A stretch of 64,000 nt of DNA from Aurifilum marmelostoma. Its lineage: Eukaryota > Ascomycota > Sordariomycetes > Diaporthales > Cryphonectriaceae. The position numbers and the translations under genes are program-made. Positions 1 to 10,917 of the stretch are shown piece after piece. The number at the start of each line of letters is the position of its first letter. Position 1 is the first letter of the stretch. The stretch lies in NCBI GenBank assembly GCA_027559495.1, contig JAMXSV010000017.1, forward strand, positions 1,426,001 through 1,490,000, written 5' to 3'. The notes beneath the pieces are model-generated. The model saw only the letters and a program-made list of their open reading frames with translations. It ran no database searches and was not told where the DNA came from.

Positions 1-987
1 ATAGCTCTAAGCACGGGTATCATGAACACGTGAGTTCCATACTTAGCTACAACCAGGGCGCTGATCATGTGTGGTTAGGACTACATGCTCGGGAAGTTAA
101 TGACTGAAAACCTAGGGATAGACAAACATGGCCAGCGAGATTCACAATAGCAAAGAATCCAAATCAAGGTGTCACGGAAATAAATCTGTTTGAAGTTGTC
201 TACTTCTCCTGAGAAGGTGTGGCACTGCAGGTCAAGCCTTACTGACTTGGCAGACTGTCAGTGGGGACTGAGTCGATGAGAGCCAAGCTGCCAAGGTACA
301 GTGAAGAAGGGTGATGACTGCTTGTTTTGAGACGAACAGTAGCCTAGGGGTGCTGCTACAGGGCCGCTGCGGCTGCAGTACTACCTCCTGTAGCAGGTAC
401 CATGGTACCTACTTAGGCACTGCCTCATCAGCCTGTGTGTTTCTCCAGCACCAGGGGCCCCGTCTAATTCGGAGTACGTATCCGCTCGCCGCCAATTCTA
501 CTTCCTCCTGTACCTGGGCTCTCCGTATCAGACCCTCCGCCATCAAGCGACTCAAGCACAGCTGTCCAGTTTGTCCCTCGATCCGTCCACGACGCCCTCA
601 CACCGGCAACACAAACACATAGCGACGACACGAAGCGACAGATACGAAGCACGCCATCGCTCGACTACGCAATCAGCCCCGCTGTTGCATTGCTCCACGG
701 AACCCCAACCCCCAACGCTCCTTCGGGGGGGTCCCTCTTCCAGCATCTGATCCCTTTGTCTCAACGACCAGCCTTGGGCGAACTGTCTGTCCTCCCTCGC
801 CGCGGCCCCCTCTCCACCAACCCCTAATAGCTCCAGTCGGGATATCCAGAGGACCATACGTACCCCATCTCATCACGAGGTTCAATCGACGCCCCAGTGC
901 CCCCCGCGTCGCCGAGCCGAGTCCCGATCTGATGGTTGCGATCCACTCTGGCGACTGCAGCGCGCCGAGGTCCCAGGCCTCGTCGTG
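1..987. other. Left-edge non-coding stretch
   Basis: I see no convincing gene here. It is the upstream region of the LysM gene and becomes C-rich toward that gene. The LysM frame is open back to a TGA at 748 but contains no ATG before 988, so an additional upstream exon cannot be excluded. A perfect 16-bp palindrome lies at 395-410. Confidence 0.5.
395..410. repeat. 16-bp perfect palindrome
   Basis: AGGTACCATGGTACCT reads the same on both strands. It belongs to a set of GTAC-rich palindromes scattered through intergenic DNA of this window (also 34081, 43705, 44155, 44193, 47721, 61638). Function unknown. Confidence 0.8.
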
Positions 988-2857
988 ATGTCGACCACTG
1001 CCCGGCTCTCGACACCCGCTCACGATGCCGAAGCCCGCCCAAGGAATCGTCGTCTCGGCACGGCAGCCGATGCCTCTGGCACCTCGTCCCCGAGGTCGAG
1101 CTCGCTGCTCAGGGCGTCGAGCCAGTCGCCGACCAGGGGCGCGAGCCCCATTCCAGCCGCGCGCATAGGCCCCCCATCGAGGTCATCGAGCAGGGTCACG
1201 CCTGGGCGCCCGTCGTATAACGGCAACACCCCGAGTTACGCCGGAAAGAGCTGGTTCGATAGTTCGTGGTCTACAGGCTGGAGCTCGGTCCAGGACCTTG
1301 CCACGTCCTTCCTGAGCGGTGAGACGGCGCACCGCGGCGCCAGCCCCAGGAGGCCGACGGTCAAGACGTCCGACAGCGCATTGAGAAATAAGCAGCCCAG
1401 TGCCTGGGGCCCAGAACCTCCCGAGACCCCTCGACCAGGGATTGACGATGTCGCCGCAGGCACGCTGGCGGAGCGAGAGGCGGCGTACAGGGCCAGAAAG
1501 ACGGCAAGCGTCCTGGAGAGCCACGAAGGCGTCAACGGAGGGCTGGATGTGACGGGCAAGTTCAAGAGGCGGAATTCTGACGAGGACTCTCGGACCACGC
1601 CCACAAATCCTGAGGTCCAGGACCAATTGGTCTACATACACCATGTTCAGTCTAATGATACTTATGCCGGGGTCATCTTGAAGTACAGGTGCCAAGAGGA
1701 CGCATTCAGGAAGGCCAACGGGTTGTGGTCGAGGGACAATATCCAGGTGCGGAAATGGTTGGCACTGCCGGTGGATGCATGTGAGGTGAAAGGGGAGGCC
1801 GTGCGATGGCCCATCGTACTACTCCAAGGAGGTGGATCTACTGGCGACGACTCCAGGGGCGATGACACCTGGGCCATCGCCTCTGCGGAACTCTACGACA
1901 CAGAACTCGTACAATGATTTCTTCGCAGACGCAACGCAGAACGGGAAGGCGCATGAGGAACACGCAACAGAGGAGGAGAAGCCGTGGACACATGTCAGAT
2001 GGGCCCGGCTCGACCACTGCAAAGACCCAGTGGAGATCGCAAGGGTGTCGAGAAGGGCAATGGGCTATTTTCCGCCAAGAAGGAAGAAGAGCGTGCGCAC
2101 CACATCTTCACTCAGCACGCCGAGGGCTTCATTCGACGTGCCCAGCATGGCCCTCGGATCTGACGTCGGCGACAGCGAAGGGGGTTTCTCGGACCGTCGG
2201 CAGAGCATGCTCGCCAACCGGCCACACATACCCTCGGCGTACGCCTCATCGGCACCAACGCCATCCCGGAGCAGGGTAGGGAGCGGCAATGATGACCTCA
2301 GGCCAGCATGGATGAGAAGACCTGGTGGCGTTGGTACACTGAGCAGGAATGTGCGAGCGCCAGGTCCAGAGAAGGATTATTTCAACACATGGACCAAGAA
2401 GCACCTGCCCAGCCTCAATATCGACACGCTCCCGTCGATGGCGATCATGGGGTCCGAGAGCGCCCATTTTGGTTTCAACAGCGACGAGGGCGCTGCCATC
2501 GTCGAGAGCCCCTTTGAGGAAGGCCGCGACCTGACGTCTACCAGCAAGCAAGGTTCGGGGCTCGACAAGGCTGCTGCGGCCATCGAGACATGGCTGCGCG
2601 GCGCGTGGGCCAAGAGACCGAACACGCCCATCCTGGGGCCGAGCCGACCTCGAGGAGGAGATGGGGACCTGATCGAGCTTGAGGATACCAACAGCGAGGA
2701 CGGGCGGATCAGCGGCCTCCTAGACCAAGGTGATTCGGGTCTGCTGAACTCGAATTACGGCTCGTCCAGTCGAAGCGACGGGGAGAGCAGTCTGTTGAGA
2801 GGCCGCATGCCTGCACGCGGTAACTTTGGACATTCCAAGGACAAGAAGGCTGACTAG
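988..2857 (+). CDS. Non-secreted LysM domain protein, interrupted by a +1 frameshift
   Basis: A first reading frame runs from ATG 988 and holds one LysM module at about residues 214-265 (VYIHHVQSNDTYAGVILKY, ending LPVDACEVKG). No signal peptide or membrane segment is visible, so this looks like the intracellular fungal LysM type rather than a secreted chitin-binding effector. The N-terminal 200 residues are Ser/Pro/Arg-rich and low complexity. The expected continuation (KGRPCDGPSYYSKEVDLLA, then WTHVRW and GYFPPRRKKS) is in the next frame and runs to the stop at 2855-2857. Dropping one base from the run at 1789-1795 (AAAGGGG) joins the frames and gives 622 residues. A 43-46 nt intron would also restore frame but would remove the KGRPC segment. 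Substrate and cellular role are unknown. Confidence 0.75.
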
Positions 2858-3149
2858 AGAGAAAGAGAGAGAGAGGCGTGCCTCCGGACTGCTCAAGGTG
2901 TTGGTGAATATGTAATGCGCTGCATCAAAGTTGGCGTTGGTGCTTAATCGAATCTGGAATTTTTTGCTTAGGTATATGCAGCGTGGGGACAAATCTGATT
3001 ATATTTATAAAGCGACCAAAGTCTTGGTAGCATTGGAATAGACATCCTCCTCGCGAAAGGGGTATCAAGTTCACATGTGCTACCTAGATGAGCCTGCTCG
3101 TCTGCGGTCATGGCACACCATGCTCAGAAAATGACAGCATGTTTTCGTC

Positions 3150-3872
3150 CTAAAACCCCTTATTGACACCCTCCCACCCCGGGTTCTCCTCAGCAGCCCT
3201 GAATAAATCACCCGGCCACGAGCCACCGGGAGCCTTGGACCTCATAGTCCTGGCCTGGCTCACCACAGCATCTCCCAGCTCCTTCTCCACGCGCAGCCTC
3301 GGCAGCAACCCCTCGACCTCATCCACATACCCCCCGCCGAGCACCGTCCCCATCGCCCCCGACAGAGTCCCGAAGTCCGCCAGGACGGCCAGCCTCACCA
3401 GCCTCACCAGGCCGCCTGCGCCCTCCGCCACGTGGGAGCTGTCGTGCATCGCAATGGCGAGCCAGCTCTCGCGGACGGCCACGGGATCAAAGCCGTGCCG
3501 GCCGAGCAGAGCCGCGGCGTAGTTTGCGCCTGCGACCTCGAACCGTTTTGGGTCGGAGGCGAGGAAGTCGGAGGCGCCGATGTCGTGGAGGATGCAGCTG
3601 ACAAAGAGCACGCTCTGATCCGCGGGGGGTGCTGCGGGGAGGTGATCGTCGGGGCCTGGTGGTGCGAGATGCAAGGCCTTTAGAGCGTAGAGATAGACGC
3701 GGAAGCTATGGTGGAAGATGGAGGCGGGGAGGAGGGACTGGGCTTTGAAGAGGGCCTCGAGGCAGGCTGGATGCTCTGGGACCTGTGCGAGTAGTTGCTC
3801 TGGGACGGCCTGGGAAGATGGTTTAGTGTCTGGTTGCGCTTGATTTGAGGTGTTGTTGAACGAGTGGCACAT
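3150..3872 (-). CDS. HD-domain cyanamide hydratase-like protein
   Basis: Single-exon gene of 240 residues, close to the usual length of fungal cyanamide hydratases (about 245), which hydrate cyanamide to urea using a metal held by an HD domain. The expected histidine and aspartate clusters are present in order: FHHSFR near residue 54, CILHDIG near 94 and AMHDSSH near 137. ATG at 3870-3872, TAG at 3150-3152. It is divergent from ARV1 across 400 bp. The family also includes DDI2/DDI3-like proteins and HD proteins of unproven substrate, so cyanamide as substrate is inferred from the family rather than shown. Confidence 0.75.
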   Translation of the reverse strand: MCHSFNNTSNQAQPDTKPSSQAVPEQLLAQVPEHPACLEALFKAQSLLPASIFHHSFRVYLYALKALHLAPPGPDDHLPAAPPADQSVLFVSCILHDIGASDFLASDPKRFEVAGANYAAALLGRHGFDPVAVRESWLAIAMHDSSHVAEGAGGLVRLVRLAVLADFGTLSGAMGTVLGGGYVDEVEGLLPRLRVEKELGDAVVSQARTMRSKAPGGSWPGDLFRAAEENPGWEGVNKGF

Positions 3873-4272
3873 TTTGTTCCGTCTTTTCTTTTCTTTCTTT
3901 TATTTGAATTTGCTTTGATTTTTCTTTCTCGCAATTATCTTCTAAGTTGAACCTTAAAAAAAAAAAAAGTGGTTGAGAAGTTGAATCACCGTACACTGTC
4001 GACATGCGCTGCGCGATGCGAGCCGATCCGCAGCGGCAGCCAAAATAGTAAGTACTTAGGACATCTCCAAAAGTCCATCACCCTTCCCCGGATCTTCTGC
4101 CCCCCAACCGACTCTCTCTAACCATCCAACTTTCAAACGCGAAGCGCGACGTGTCTCACTGCGCCTAGCGAGCTCGATTCCCAAAGACAGCAAACAGAAA
4201 AACAAACAAACATGTCATCCCCTCGTTGAAGAAAATCCAGAACGGGACAGCGGTCAATTCGAGAACGAGACG
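3873..4272. promoter_or_regulatory. Shared intergenic region of divergent HD-domain gene and ARV1
   Basis: The 400-bp space lies between two divergent start codons and so must hold both promoters. It contains a short A run near 3957-3968 and a C-rich segment near 4081-4130. No TATA box is obvious on either side. Confidence 0.45.
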
Positions 4273-5391
4273 ATGCCGATCTGCATAGAGTGTCGTCATC
4301 CGGTCAAGACACTATGGACGAAATATTCCGGCGCAGGTGACAAGTCGAGCGGCCACAACATCCGCCTGACGGTCTGCAAGAACTGCGGCCGGTTCTGCGA
4401 TAAATATGTCGAGCACGACTACATTGTCCTCTTTATCGATCTGGTCCTGATCAAGCCACAGGTGTGTTTTTGTCGATGCGCACCACCTGCGTCGAGGACA
4501 AAAGGGGGGGGGGGGCAGACACAATGGAGGCTGACGTGACAAACCCAACTGCTTGCTTAGGTATATCGGCACTTGCTGCATAATACGTTGATGCGAGATC
4601 GGGATCAGTTTGATGTATGTTGCTGGTTCCTCATATGGGGGTTGGATTTACTGCAAGTAAACAAATCACTAATTGGATCGAAACACAGCCATCCATCATT
4701 CGCCTCGGTGTCCTGCTCCTTCTCTTTGACGTCTACCTTACCTGGGCGCGCATCGAGAAGCAGTCCATCCCTGGAGACTCGGGTCTCTTGTCCGACAGCA
4801 ACTTTGGTCGGCTCGCGCAACAGCCCATCGTGTTTCAGTACATGTTCTTTTGTAAGCCTCCCTGCCATTTCAGGCGTCACCTGGAATCCCTATATGCAGC
4901 AGCACAGCAAAGCTGATGACCCGAGCCCAGTGATCCTCTGCACCGCCTCCACGCTCGCCTTCCACCTCTCGATCCGCTTCCTTACCTCCTCTCCCTACTC
5001 CCCTCTTGGCCTCCTCAACATCCTGCCCCGGTACACCCGCCCCAACTCCGTCTCGACCGCCCTCCTCGTGTCCAGCAGCACGAAACTCTTCCCCATACTG
5101 ATGGTGATCTGGGAATACGATGTGCCTGCCGCGGCACGGTCGCTTGGCTGGGCCGTGGTGGCGAACAACGTAGAGGCCCTCAAGATCCTTCTGGACTGTG
5201 GCTACGGCGTTGCGGCGCTGTTGGCCACGGCAGGCGCCCTCAGCAGGTGGCTGGTGGGGAGGGGCATCCTGTGGGCGGCAGGCCTGGACGGGGTGGACAG
5301 TCAAGGCGAGGGGAGCGTTGCGGAGGAGGGAAAGGCACTCTGGGCGCTGATCGTCTATGTTCGAGACTGGGTGGGCCAGTTGGCCATATGA
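4273..5391 (+). CDS. ARV1: ARV1 family ER membrane protein
   Basis: Four exons: 4273-4461, 4561-4614, 4689-4851 and 4931-5391, all with GT-AG borders, giving 288 residues. The start is the ARV1 homology domain with a zinc-ribbon-like pair, CIEC near residue 4 and CKNCGRFCDKYVEHD near residue 36. Several hydrophobic segments follow (LGVLLLLFDVYLTWARIEK in exon 3; two or three more in exon 4), and the C-terminus is Gly/Ala-rich. In yeast ARV1 affects sterol distribution, sphingolipids and delivery of GPI intermediates in the ER. The last acceptor (4929-4930) was chosen because it restores the ILCTASTLAFHL reading; a neighbouring AG is possible. Confidence 0.9.
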
Positions 5392-5878
5392 TAATCAATC
5401 ATGATGATCAAGCAGAATGAACGAGTTGTAAACATGTGCGTGTTTGTGTGAGAGATACCAATCATGCTTGACACATGATCTATCCGATACCATTGTAGTT
5501 CGGCCTGCTTCTAGGGTTACGCCCATCTGCGCTCCATCCGTCAGTATGCCAGATTGTAGATGGACAGCAATCCCCAGCAACCATGCCACACACATCGGAC
5601 CGTTTTGGTTCTCTTCTTGACAGCAAACAACACAGAGAATGGCTTCCCCGTCTCTACCCATCAAATGTACCACGGCACAATATAGCTCAGTGCATGCACT
5701 AATCTGGACCCCAAAATATTCCTTTCCCCCAAAACGCCGGCAATGTGAATGATGAACAGGTGTTTTGTACAATCCAGAACGTTTCTCGATATTCCTCCGT
5801 CTCCAGCCCACCGTACCCCCCGTCCTCCCCTCAATACCCTCCTTCTCCCGTCTTTCAAGTCGACTCTCGGCCGCCCGC
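5392..5878. other. Convergent 3' intergenic region, ARV1 and VMA9
   Basis: 487 bp between the stop codons of two convergent genes. It presumably holds both 3' UTRs and shows no coding potential that I can support. Confidence 0.5.
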
Positions 5879-6363
5879 TTATTCGTAGACGAACTTCTCT
5901 CTCAGATCCGATCGCTTGGGCTCGATCAAGGGGTGTAATTGGGCGAGGAATGTGATGGCCCACATGAGGTAACAGCAGACGAATGCGAGGATGACAGATG
6001 ACCGCCAGAGACTAAAGGTGCGAAGAAGGAGGCCTTGGAGTCAGCAGATTGCACATACAAACACAGCGTAGCCAGCGAAGCGATGACTCCGGAGAGCAGG
6101 GCTGGTGGGAATTTCGGCGGCAGAAGAAGGGGCCAGACTACTCACACTTGGTTCTCCCCCTTGGGTGCCAGGAACCAGGCGCCGACGCACATGGCGGCAA
6201 CGATGATCAGGCCGACAAAGATACTCCACCTGTGGTTGCGCGCATAACGGCATGGTCAGTCAGCTCGTCTTTATTTTAGTACCCTCGAGAGGGTGCTCAT
6301 GCTCGTCGCACTCGTGCAAGGTATCGACAAAGAGTGGCTGGCACAAACTTACCCGTTAGCCAT
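5879..6363 (-). CDS. VMA9: V-type proton ATPase V0 subunit e
   Basis: Three exons on the minus strand: 6353-6363 (only 11 nt: ATG GCT AAC GG), 6146-6229 and 5879-6011, spliced by GT-AG, giving a 75-residue protein. It begins MANGWSIFVGLIIVAAMC and ends KRSDLREKFVYE, with two membrane helices. The APKGENQ loop, the WRSS start of helix 2 and YLMWAITFLAQLHPLI are characteristic of fungal V-ATPase subunit e, a small hydrophobic V0 subunit needed for assembly of the vacuolar proton pump. No single open frame covers it, so open-frame scanning alone would miss it. The reading is supported by three exon junctions that all preserve family residues. Confidence 0.92.
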
Positions 6364-6909
6364 TTTTTTGGGGAAGGGGGAAGGAGTGTGTTGGTCGAGC
6401 GGTTCGTGCGTGGGATGTATGTAGTCGGAGGGCGGGCTTGGAGGTTGGGAGGGTGGACTTTGGGGGGATGCTGCTTTGCTGTGGAGGAGGAGTGTGACGA
6501 GTGTGCCTGGTGAGCTTCCAGCAAGCAGCAACAGCAGCCTCGCGTTCGTTGGCTGCATTCTGCTTAGTCAGCCACTCAGCTGGTAATCCTTCCTTCCGTC
6601 TGACTAGGTGGGCATGTCATCTCAACCCAGTGTATTTCTCCTTCACTTTGAATCATCAGCTTGATCGCAGATGTATTTCCCCTCTGAATTTTACATAAAT
6701 CAAAAAAAGGACTCGCGAATATTGTTGTGGAGGCAAAGATGCTTTTCTTTCGCGAATTTGTTAACTACTGCTCCTCGAAACGACAACATGACACTTCTAC
6801 GGCCACGCAGCACACGGACACGACAGCACAGGCCGAAACAGTCTGGTGAAATTCAGCAAAGCCCTTGCTACTAATACAAAGCAATCTGGATGCTTTCATG
6901 TGCAGTGCC
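6364..6909. other. Intergenic: VMA9 upstream region and dehydrogenase 3' flank
   Basis: 546 bp between the VMA9 start and the stop of the neighbouring dehydrogenase. Both genes are on the minus strand, so it holds the VMA9 promoter and the 3' flank of the dehydrogenase. No gene seen. Confidence 0.5.
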
Positions 6910-7899
6910 TCAAGCATCATTTTCGAACTTCAATCCAGCCTCCTGTCTAACCGCCCCGTAAACCCCAGCAACATCACCATTCTTGGTATGTTTCTGAACC
7001 GCCTCCAAGTGCCTGTCGGCCGTCTCGACGTTTGACATACGGCAACCAGCATCCTTTGCGATGCTCAGCACATGGCCCGCGTCTTTCCTCGCAAGATCTG
7101 CATGGAAGAGAGGCTCCTCCCGCCTCCAGTAGTCGCCACTGAGCATCCTCGAGCTGTACGGCGGATAGATGCCCGGCAGCAGCTGCTCGATGAGCTCGTG
7201 CGTGTACCCTGTGCCCAGCCCGCTCTTCTCGGCTAGCACATGGGCCTCGGCTATCTGCTCGATCATGTTGAGGATGAACGAGTTGCCGATCAGCTTCAGC
7301 TGCGGGGCCTTGCGGTACGGCTCGTCCGACATGTCGATGATGGCGCGGGCGGTGACGTCCACCAGGTATGGCTTCACCTTGTCCACTGAGCTCTTGGGGC
7401 CTGCGGGTACAGGCACGAGCTTCCCAGCGTCCGCCACCGCGGGTGCTCCAAACACCGGACAAGCAACAAACTCAGCACCCTTCGAGGTGAGTGTCTGGGC
7501 GATGGCGTCGGTGGTGTCCGGATGGATGGTCGAGCAGTCCACAATGACCTTACCCTTGAGATCGACCTTGACCAACGATTCGACAGTCTCGGTGACGGCC
7601 TTGTCATTTGCCAGGCAGATGAAGATGACATCGGCCCGAGACGCGCCAGACTCGAGAGAGTCGGCCACCTCGGACTTGCCTGACGCGATCTTGGCGCTCA
7701 GGTCGGTCGCTCGCTGCCTGGTGCGGTTGAAAATGAGCAGTGGCGAGTCCAGTTCAGCCTTTTCTGCAATGTTCTTGGCCATCCCCTGGGTGATGTGAGT
7801 CAGTATTGAGTAGGTGATTAGGATGAAGGTACACTGTTATCTGAGCACACTCACTCGACCAATGTTGCCCAGCCCAACGTAGAGAACCCTGGGAGCCAT
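6910..7899 (-). CDS. NAD(P)-binding beta-hydroxyacid dehydrogenase (3-hydroxyisobutyrate dehydrogenase-like)
   Basis: Two exons: 7855-7899 (15 codons, MAPRVLYVGLGNIGR) and 6910-7785, with a 69-nt GT-AG intron, giving 306 residues. The intron splits the Rossmann motif GLGNIGRGM. DCSTIHPDT in the middle matches the family's substrate-binding signature, and the catalytic lysine and its partner asparagine are present as K179 and N183 in QLKLIGNSF. The C-terminal half is the helical domain of the 6-phosphogluconate dehydrogenase superfamily. Members oxidise small beta-hydroxyacids with NAD or NADP; which acid this one uses cannot be read from sequence. It is divergent from N-acetylglutamate synthase. 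Confidence 0.85.
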
Positions 7900-8697
7900 G
7901 GTTGTTTGCCGGTGTATGAGGTCTAAAGTGATACAAAAAGTATTGTGTTTGAAATCAGGTTTCTCAGTGCTAAAGGTGATTGTGTCAATCCCACTCAGGG
8001 CAACACCTGAACGAGTATGAAGCCATGATACTTTATATATCTTTGGAAGGGCGCCCCACAACGCATGGCAAACGTAACGACATCTCCAACAGCGGCGGCA
8101 AGCTCCAAAATGTCCGCTCCGGTGATTCGGAGATCTCAGTAGCATGAAAGAATAGTACTCGGCAATTTCACTGGGCGAGCCCCGGGTTCCACAGCTGCTT
8201 GATCAGCACAAAAAAAAAAAGAAACACAGTCTTTATTATCATTATTACCATGGCCAAGTCAGGAGAAACAAATCTTACTCAAGGGAAGGGAAAGCAATGT
8301 CGTCGTCAGGCCATTCTAGTTCATCTGTTACAGTAGAACCCTAACCCTGCTCATTAGGCCTTATCAGCTCCCTGTGCTTCGGACCAAGGTCTTGTAGAGT
8401 AGCAAGGGGGGGCCGCCTTGTTGAGTCAACCAAGCAGCCGCGCCCCCCACCTCCTATCACATCACTTACACCGATAGCCGGAGATCATATTGGGTCCTCA
8501 TAGATCATCCAAGAACGCCTCTTGCGACTTGCCAAAGATTGTCCTCGTCGTCGCTTCCTTTGAGAATCATCAAATATGCTCTGGAGATCATGATTCTGCG
8601 ACACACTGCCTGGAGGAAGGCAATCAACATCACGGAGGTGAGTTTGAATTCTGGGAGACAATGAAAACATTTGGCCGGGATCGCTCTTGCAGCATAC
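7900..8697. other. Divergent intergenic region, dehydrogenase and ARG2
   Basis: 798 bp between divergent starts. It contains a minus-strand TATA element at 8032-8041, an A run near 8210-8220, and an ATG at 8661 that opens a reading frame overlapping the ARG2 start. No separate gene seen. Confidence 0.5.
8032..8041 (-). promoter_or_regulatory. TATA-like element of the dehydrogenase gene
   Basis: On the minus strand this reads as ATATATAAAG, about 135 bp upstream of the ATG at 7899. Position and sequence suit a core promoter; no transcript data are available. Confidence 0.45.
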
Positions 8698-8822
8698 ATG
8701 CATGCAGCGCTCTTTTCCCGTCCCCAAAATCCACTCAGATCTCGCACTCCCCCCACCTCAACATTCTTTCTGACAGAGGCTGCAAATGTGTCACAGGCAT
8801 CAGTAAGGACGAAATGCAGTAG
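8661..8822 (+). other. Upstream ORF overlapping the ARG2 start
   Basis: A 53-codon reading frame starts at ATG 8661 and ends at TAG 8820-8822. It overlaps the presumed ARG2 start (8698) in a different frame. Its ATG has an A at -3, whereas the ARG2 ATG has a T at -3. If the transcript includes 8661, scanning ribosomes would meet this ATG first. The peptide resembles nothing I recognise. Confidence 0.3.
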
Positions 8823-10917
8823 CTCAAATGGCTCAACGGCAGCATCTGCGGCCACCCAGAACTTCCGCGTAGCGTCCCCTAAAGATGAGATCTCGCAGGG
8901 CTATCTCAAGGAACATTACGCCTCCATCTCAAAAAAGGCTCAGCAGCAGAGGTCACGGGATAGAGTGAGACCTCCCACCTTTCTCCCATGATATCATTCG
9001 ATCTTGTGAGCGCGTTTTGAAGCTGAGAGTTTGTTTATATTGAAGGATTTCTACGTCTCTGTCCTGGAGTCTTCAGCCACGAAGCGAGATGCGAAGCTCT
9101 ACCTCCAGACATTCGGCCCAACCGTGACAAAGAACCCTCCTCAACACTCATCAGAAGGGGCGGGTGGTAGTGGTGCTGCTCTTCCTAGCCAAGCCATCCG
9201 CGTGGATCCTTTGACCAATGGGACTCGGTCCATCTACGAGACGCCCCGGTTCGTCCAGGGAACCGGCACGGCGAAACAAGCCGTCGTGGATGCTCTGCCG
9301 CACGTCGCCATAATCAAGTTCAGGCTCCCGCAGGATGTCGACGACCCCACCTTGCGAGGTGTCGCCAAGACGATCGCCCAGCTCAGGGCCCTGGGGCTTC
9401 TCAGCGTGGTCGTCCTGGACTGCGAGCTCAAGCCCGACGACACGCAGTGGTCGCGCTGCCTGAACGAGCAGACCTACCGGCTCGCCGCCGCCATTGACGA
9501 ATATGGAGAGCCCTGGACGACCATAGTCGACGCGGCACTAACGACAAGGGCTGATTCCGCAGAGACGGACCTGGAGCCATTGCTGAGCTCCCGTGGAGTG
9601 GTTGTCGACGAGGACAGGTCCCTGTTGATGTCGTTGCTAAAGGGCTCGGCCACCATCGTCCCACCTGTCGTCCAAGGAGAGGACGGAAAATCCCGGCCCG
9701 TTGATCCCAATGATGCTGTTGTTTCCATCACGCGTTATCTGTCCGGCTTGCAGTTTGCGAGAAGTCCTGAGACTGGAGCTGACATCAAGGGAGTCGCACC
9801 GCCTTCCAAGAAAGCTTTCGTCGACCGGGTTATTGTATTGGATCCCCTCGGCGGCATTCCTGCCAAGAATCGCTGGAACAACGCCCATGTCTTTCTAAAC
9901 CTGGAGGACGAGCTTGAGGGGGCAAAGGCACATCTCGAGTCCATGACTTCGGGCGCGACTTACCCTCAGCAGGCGATTGCGAAACAACTGGACGACAGCA
10001 CGGCACCATCGGAGGCCCATCTCAAGAACCTTGACTTGACCAAGAAGACTTTGGCCATCTTACCCTCCACGTCGTCAGCCCTGATCACAACCCCGAGGGA
10101 AGCTGCCAACTTACAGCCCCAGGTGGACGGAGCAAGCACCATGGACTTTGTCGGCTCGGTGGGAACCAGAAGGAGCCACAACCCATTAATCCACAACCTC
10201 CTTACGGACAGGCCATCACACTCGTCGTCCTTGCCTCTGGGGCGCATCAAACCCATTCTCCGCAAATCGAACCCCGCATCGAGCCCTGTCATGTCACCCA
10301 CCACACTGGCAAAGAGGGGCATGCCAGTGACCATATATCCGGAACCATCCCCACGAGGATGGGCGCCGCCCAAGCCTGGCGAGCCCAGGCTCAAGCTCAC
10401 CGACACGTGCGTCGACCTGCCGCGGCTTGTCCACCTCATCGAAGACTCCTTCAACCGAAAGCTAGATGTCCAAGACTACCTCAGGAGAGTAGAGAAGAGC
10501 CTGGCGGGGATCATCATCGCAGGCGAGTACGAAGGCGGAGCTATCCTGACGTGGGAGCGCCCGTTCGGCATGGACGAACAGACACTCTACGAGAGTAGGC
10601 GCCTCGTGCCGTATCTCGATAAATTTGCCGTGCTCAAGAAGAGTCAGGGTGCCGGGGGCGTGGCAGATATCGTCTTCAACGCCATGGTGAGGGACTGCTT
10701 CTCCGAGGGTGTCTGCTGGCGGAGCAGGAAGAACAACCCTGTGAACAAGTGGTATTTTGAGCGCTCGAGGGGGACTATGAAGCTGCCGAGCTCGAACTGG
10801 TCCATGTTCTGGACCACGCCGAATGTCGTTCTGCAGGATCCGCGGCTTAGGGATTATGAGGATGTGTGCCGGAACATACAGCCGTCGTGGGCTGACAACA
10901 AACATGTCGTTGATTAG
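8698..10917 (+). CDS. ARG2: Mitochondrial N-acetylglutamate synthase
   Basis: Two exons, 8698-8964 and 9046-10917, with an 81-nt intron joining SRDR to DFYVSVLESSATKRDAK; 712 residues. The enzyme makes N-acetylglutamate from acetyl-CoA and glutamate, the first committed step of arginine synthesis, in the mitochondrion. The N-terminus (MHAALFSRPQNPLRSRTPPT) is Arg-rich with no acidic residues and suits a targeting peptide. A degenerate amino-acid-kinase-like domain covers about residues 90-510, and the GNAT-type domain about 530-705, ending in WRSRKNNPVNKWYFERSRG and NWSMFWTTPNV, which are typical of the fungal enzyme. Length fits the N. crassa arg-14 type. An out-of-frame upstream ATG overlaps the start. 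Confidence 0.92.

Noticed and set aside
1786..1831. A 43-46 nt intron explaining the LysM frame change
   Set aside because: It would be shorter than every intron modelled here (58 nt or more) and would delete the family-typical KGRPC segment, so a one-base indel is the better explanation.
8336..8349. Telomere-like CCCTAACCCT
   Set aside because: Only about two units, inside ordinary intergenic DNA between two housekeeping genes; not a telomere or interstitial telomeric array.
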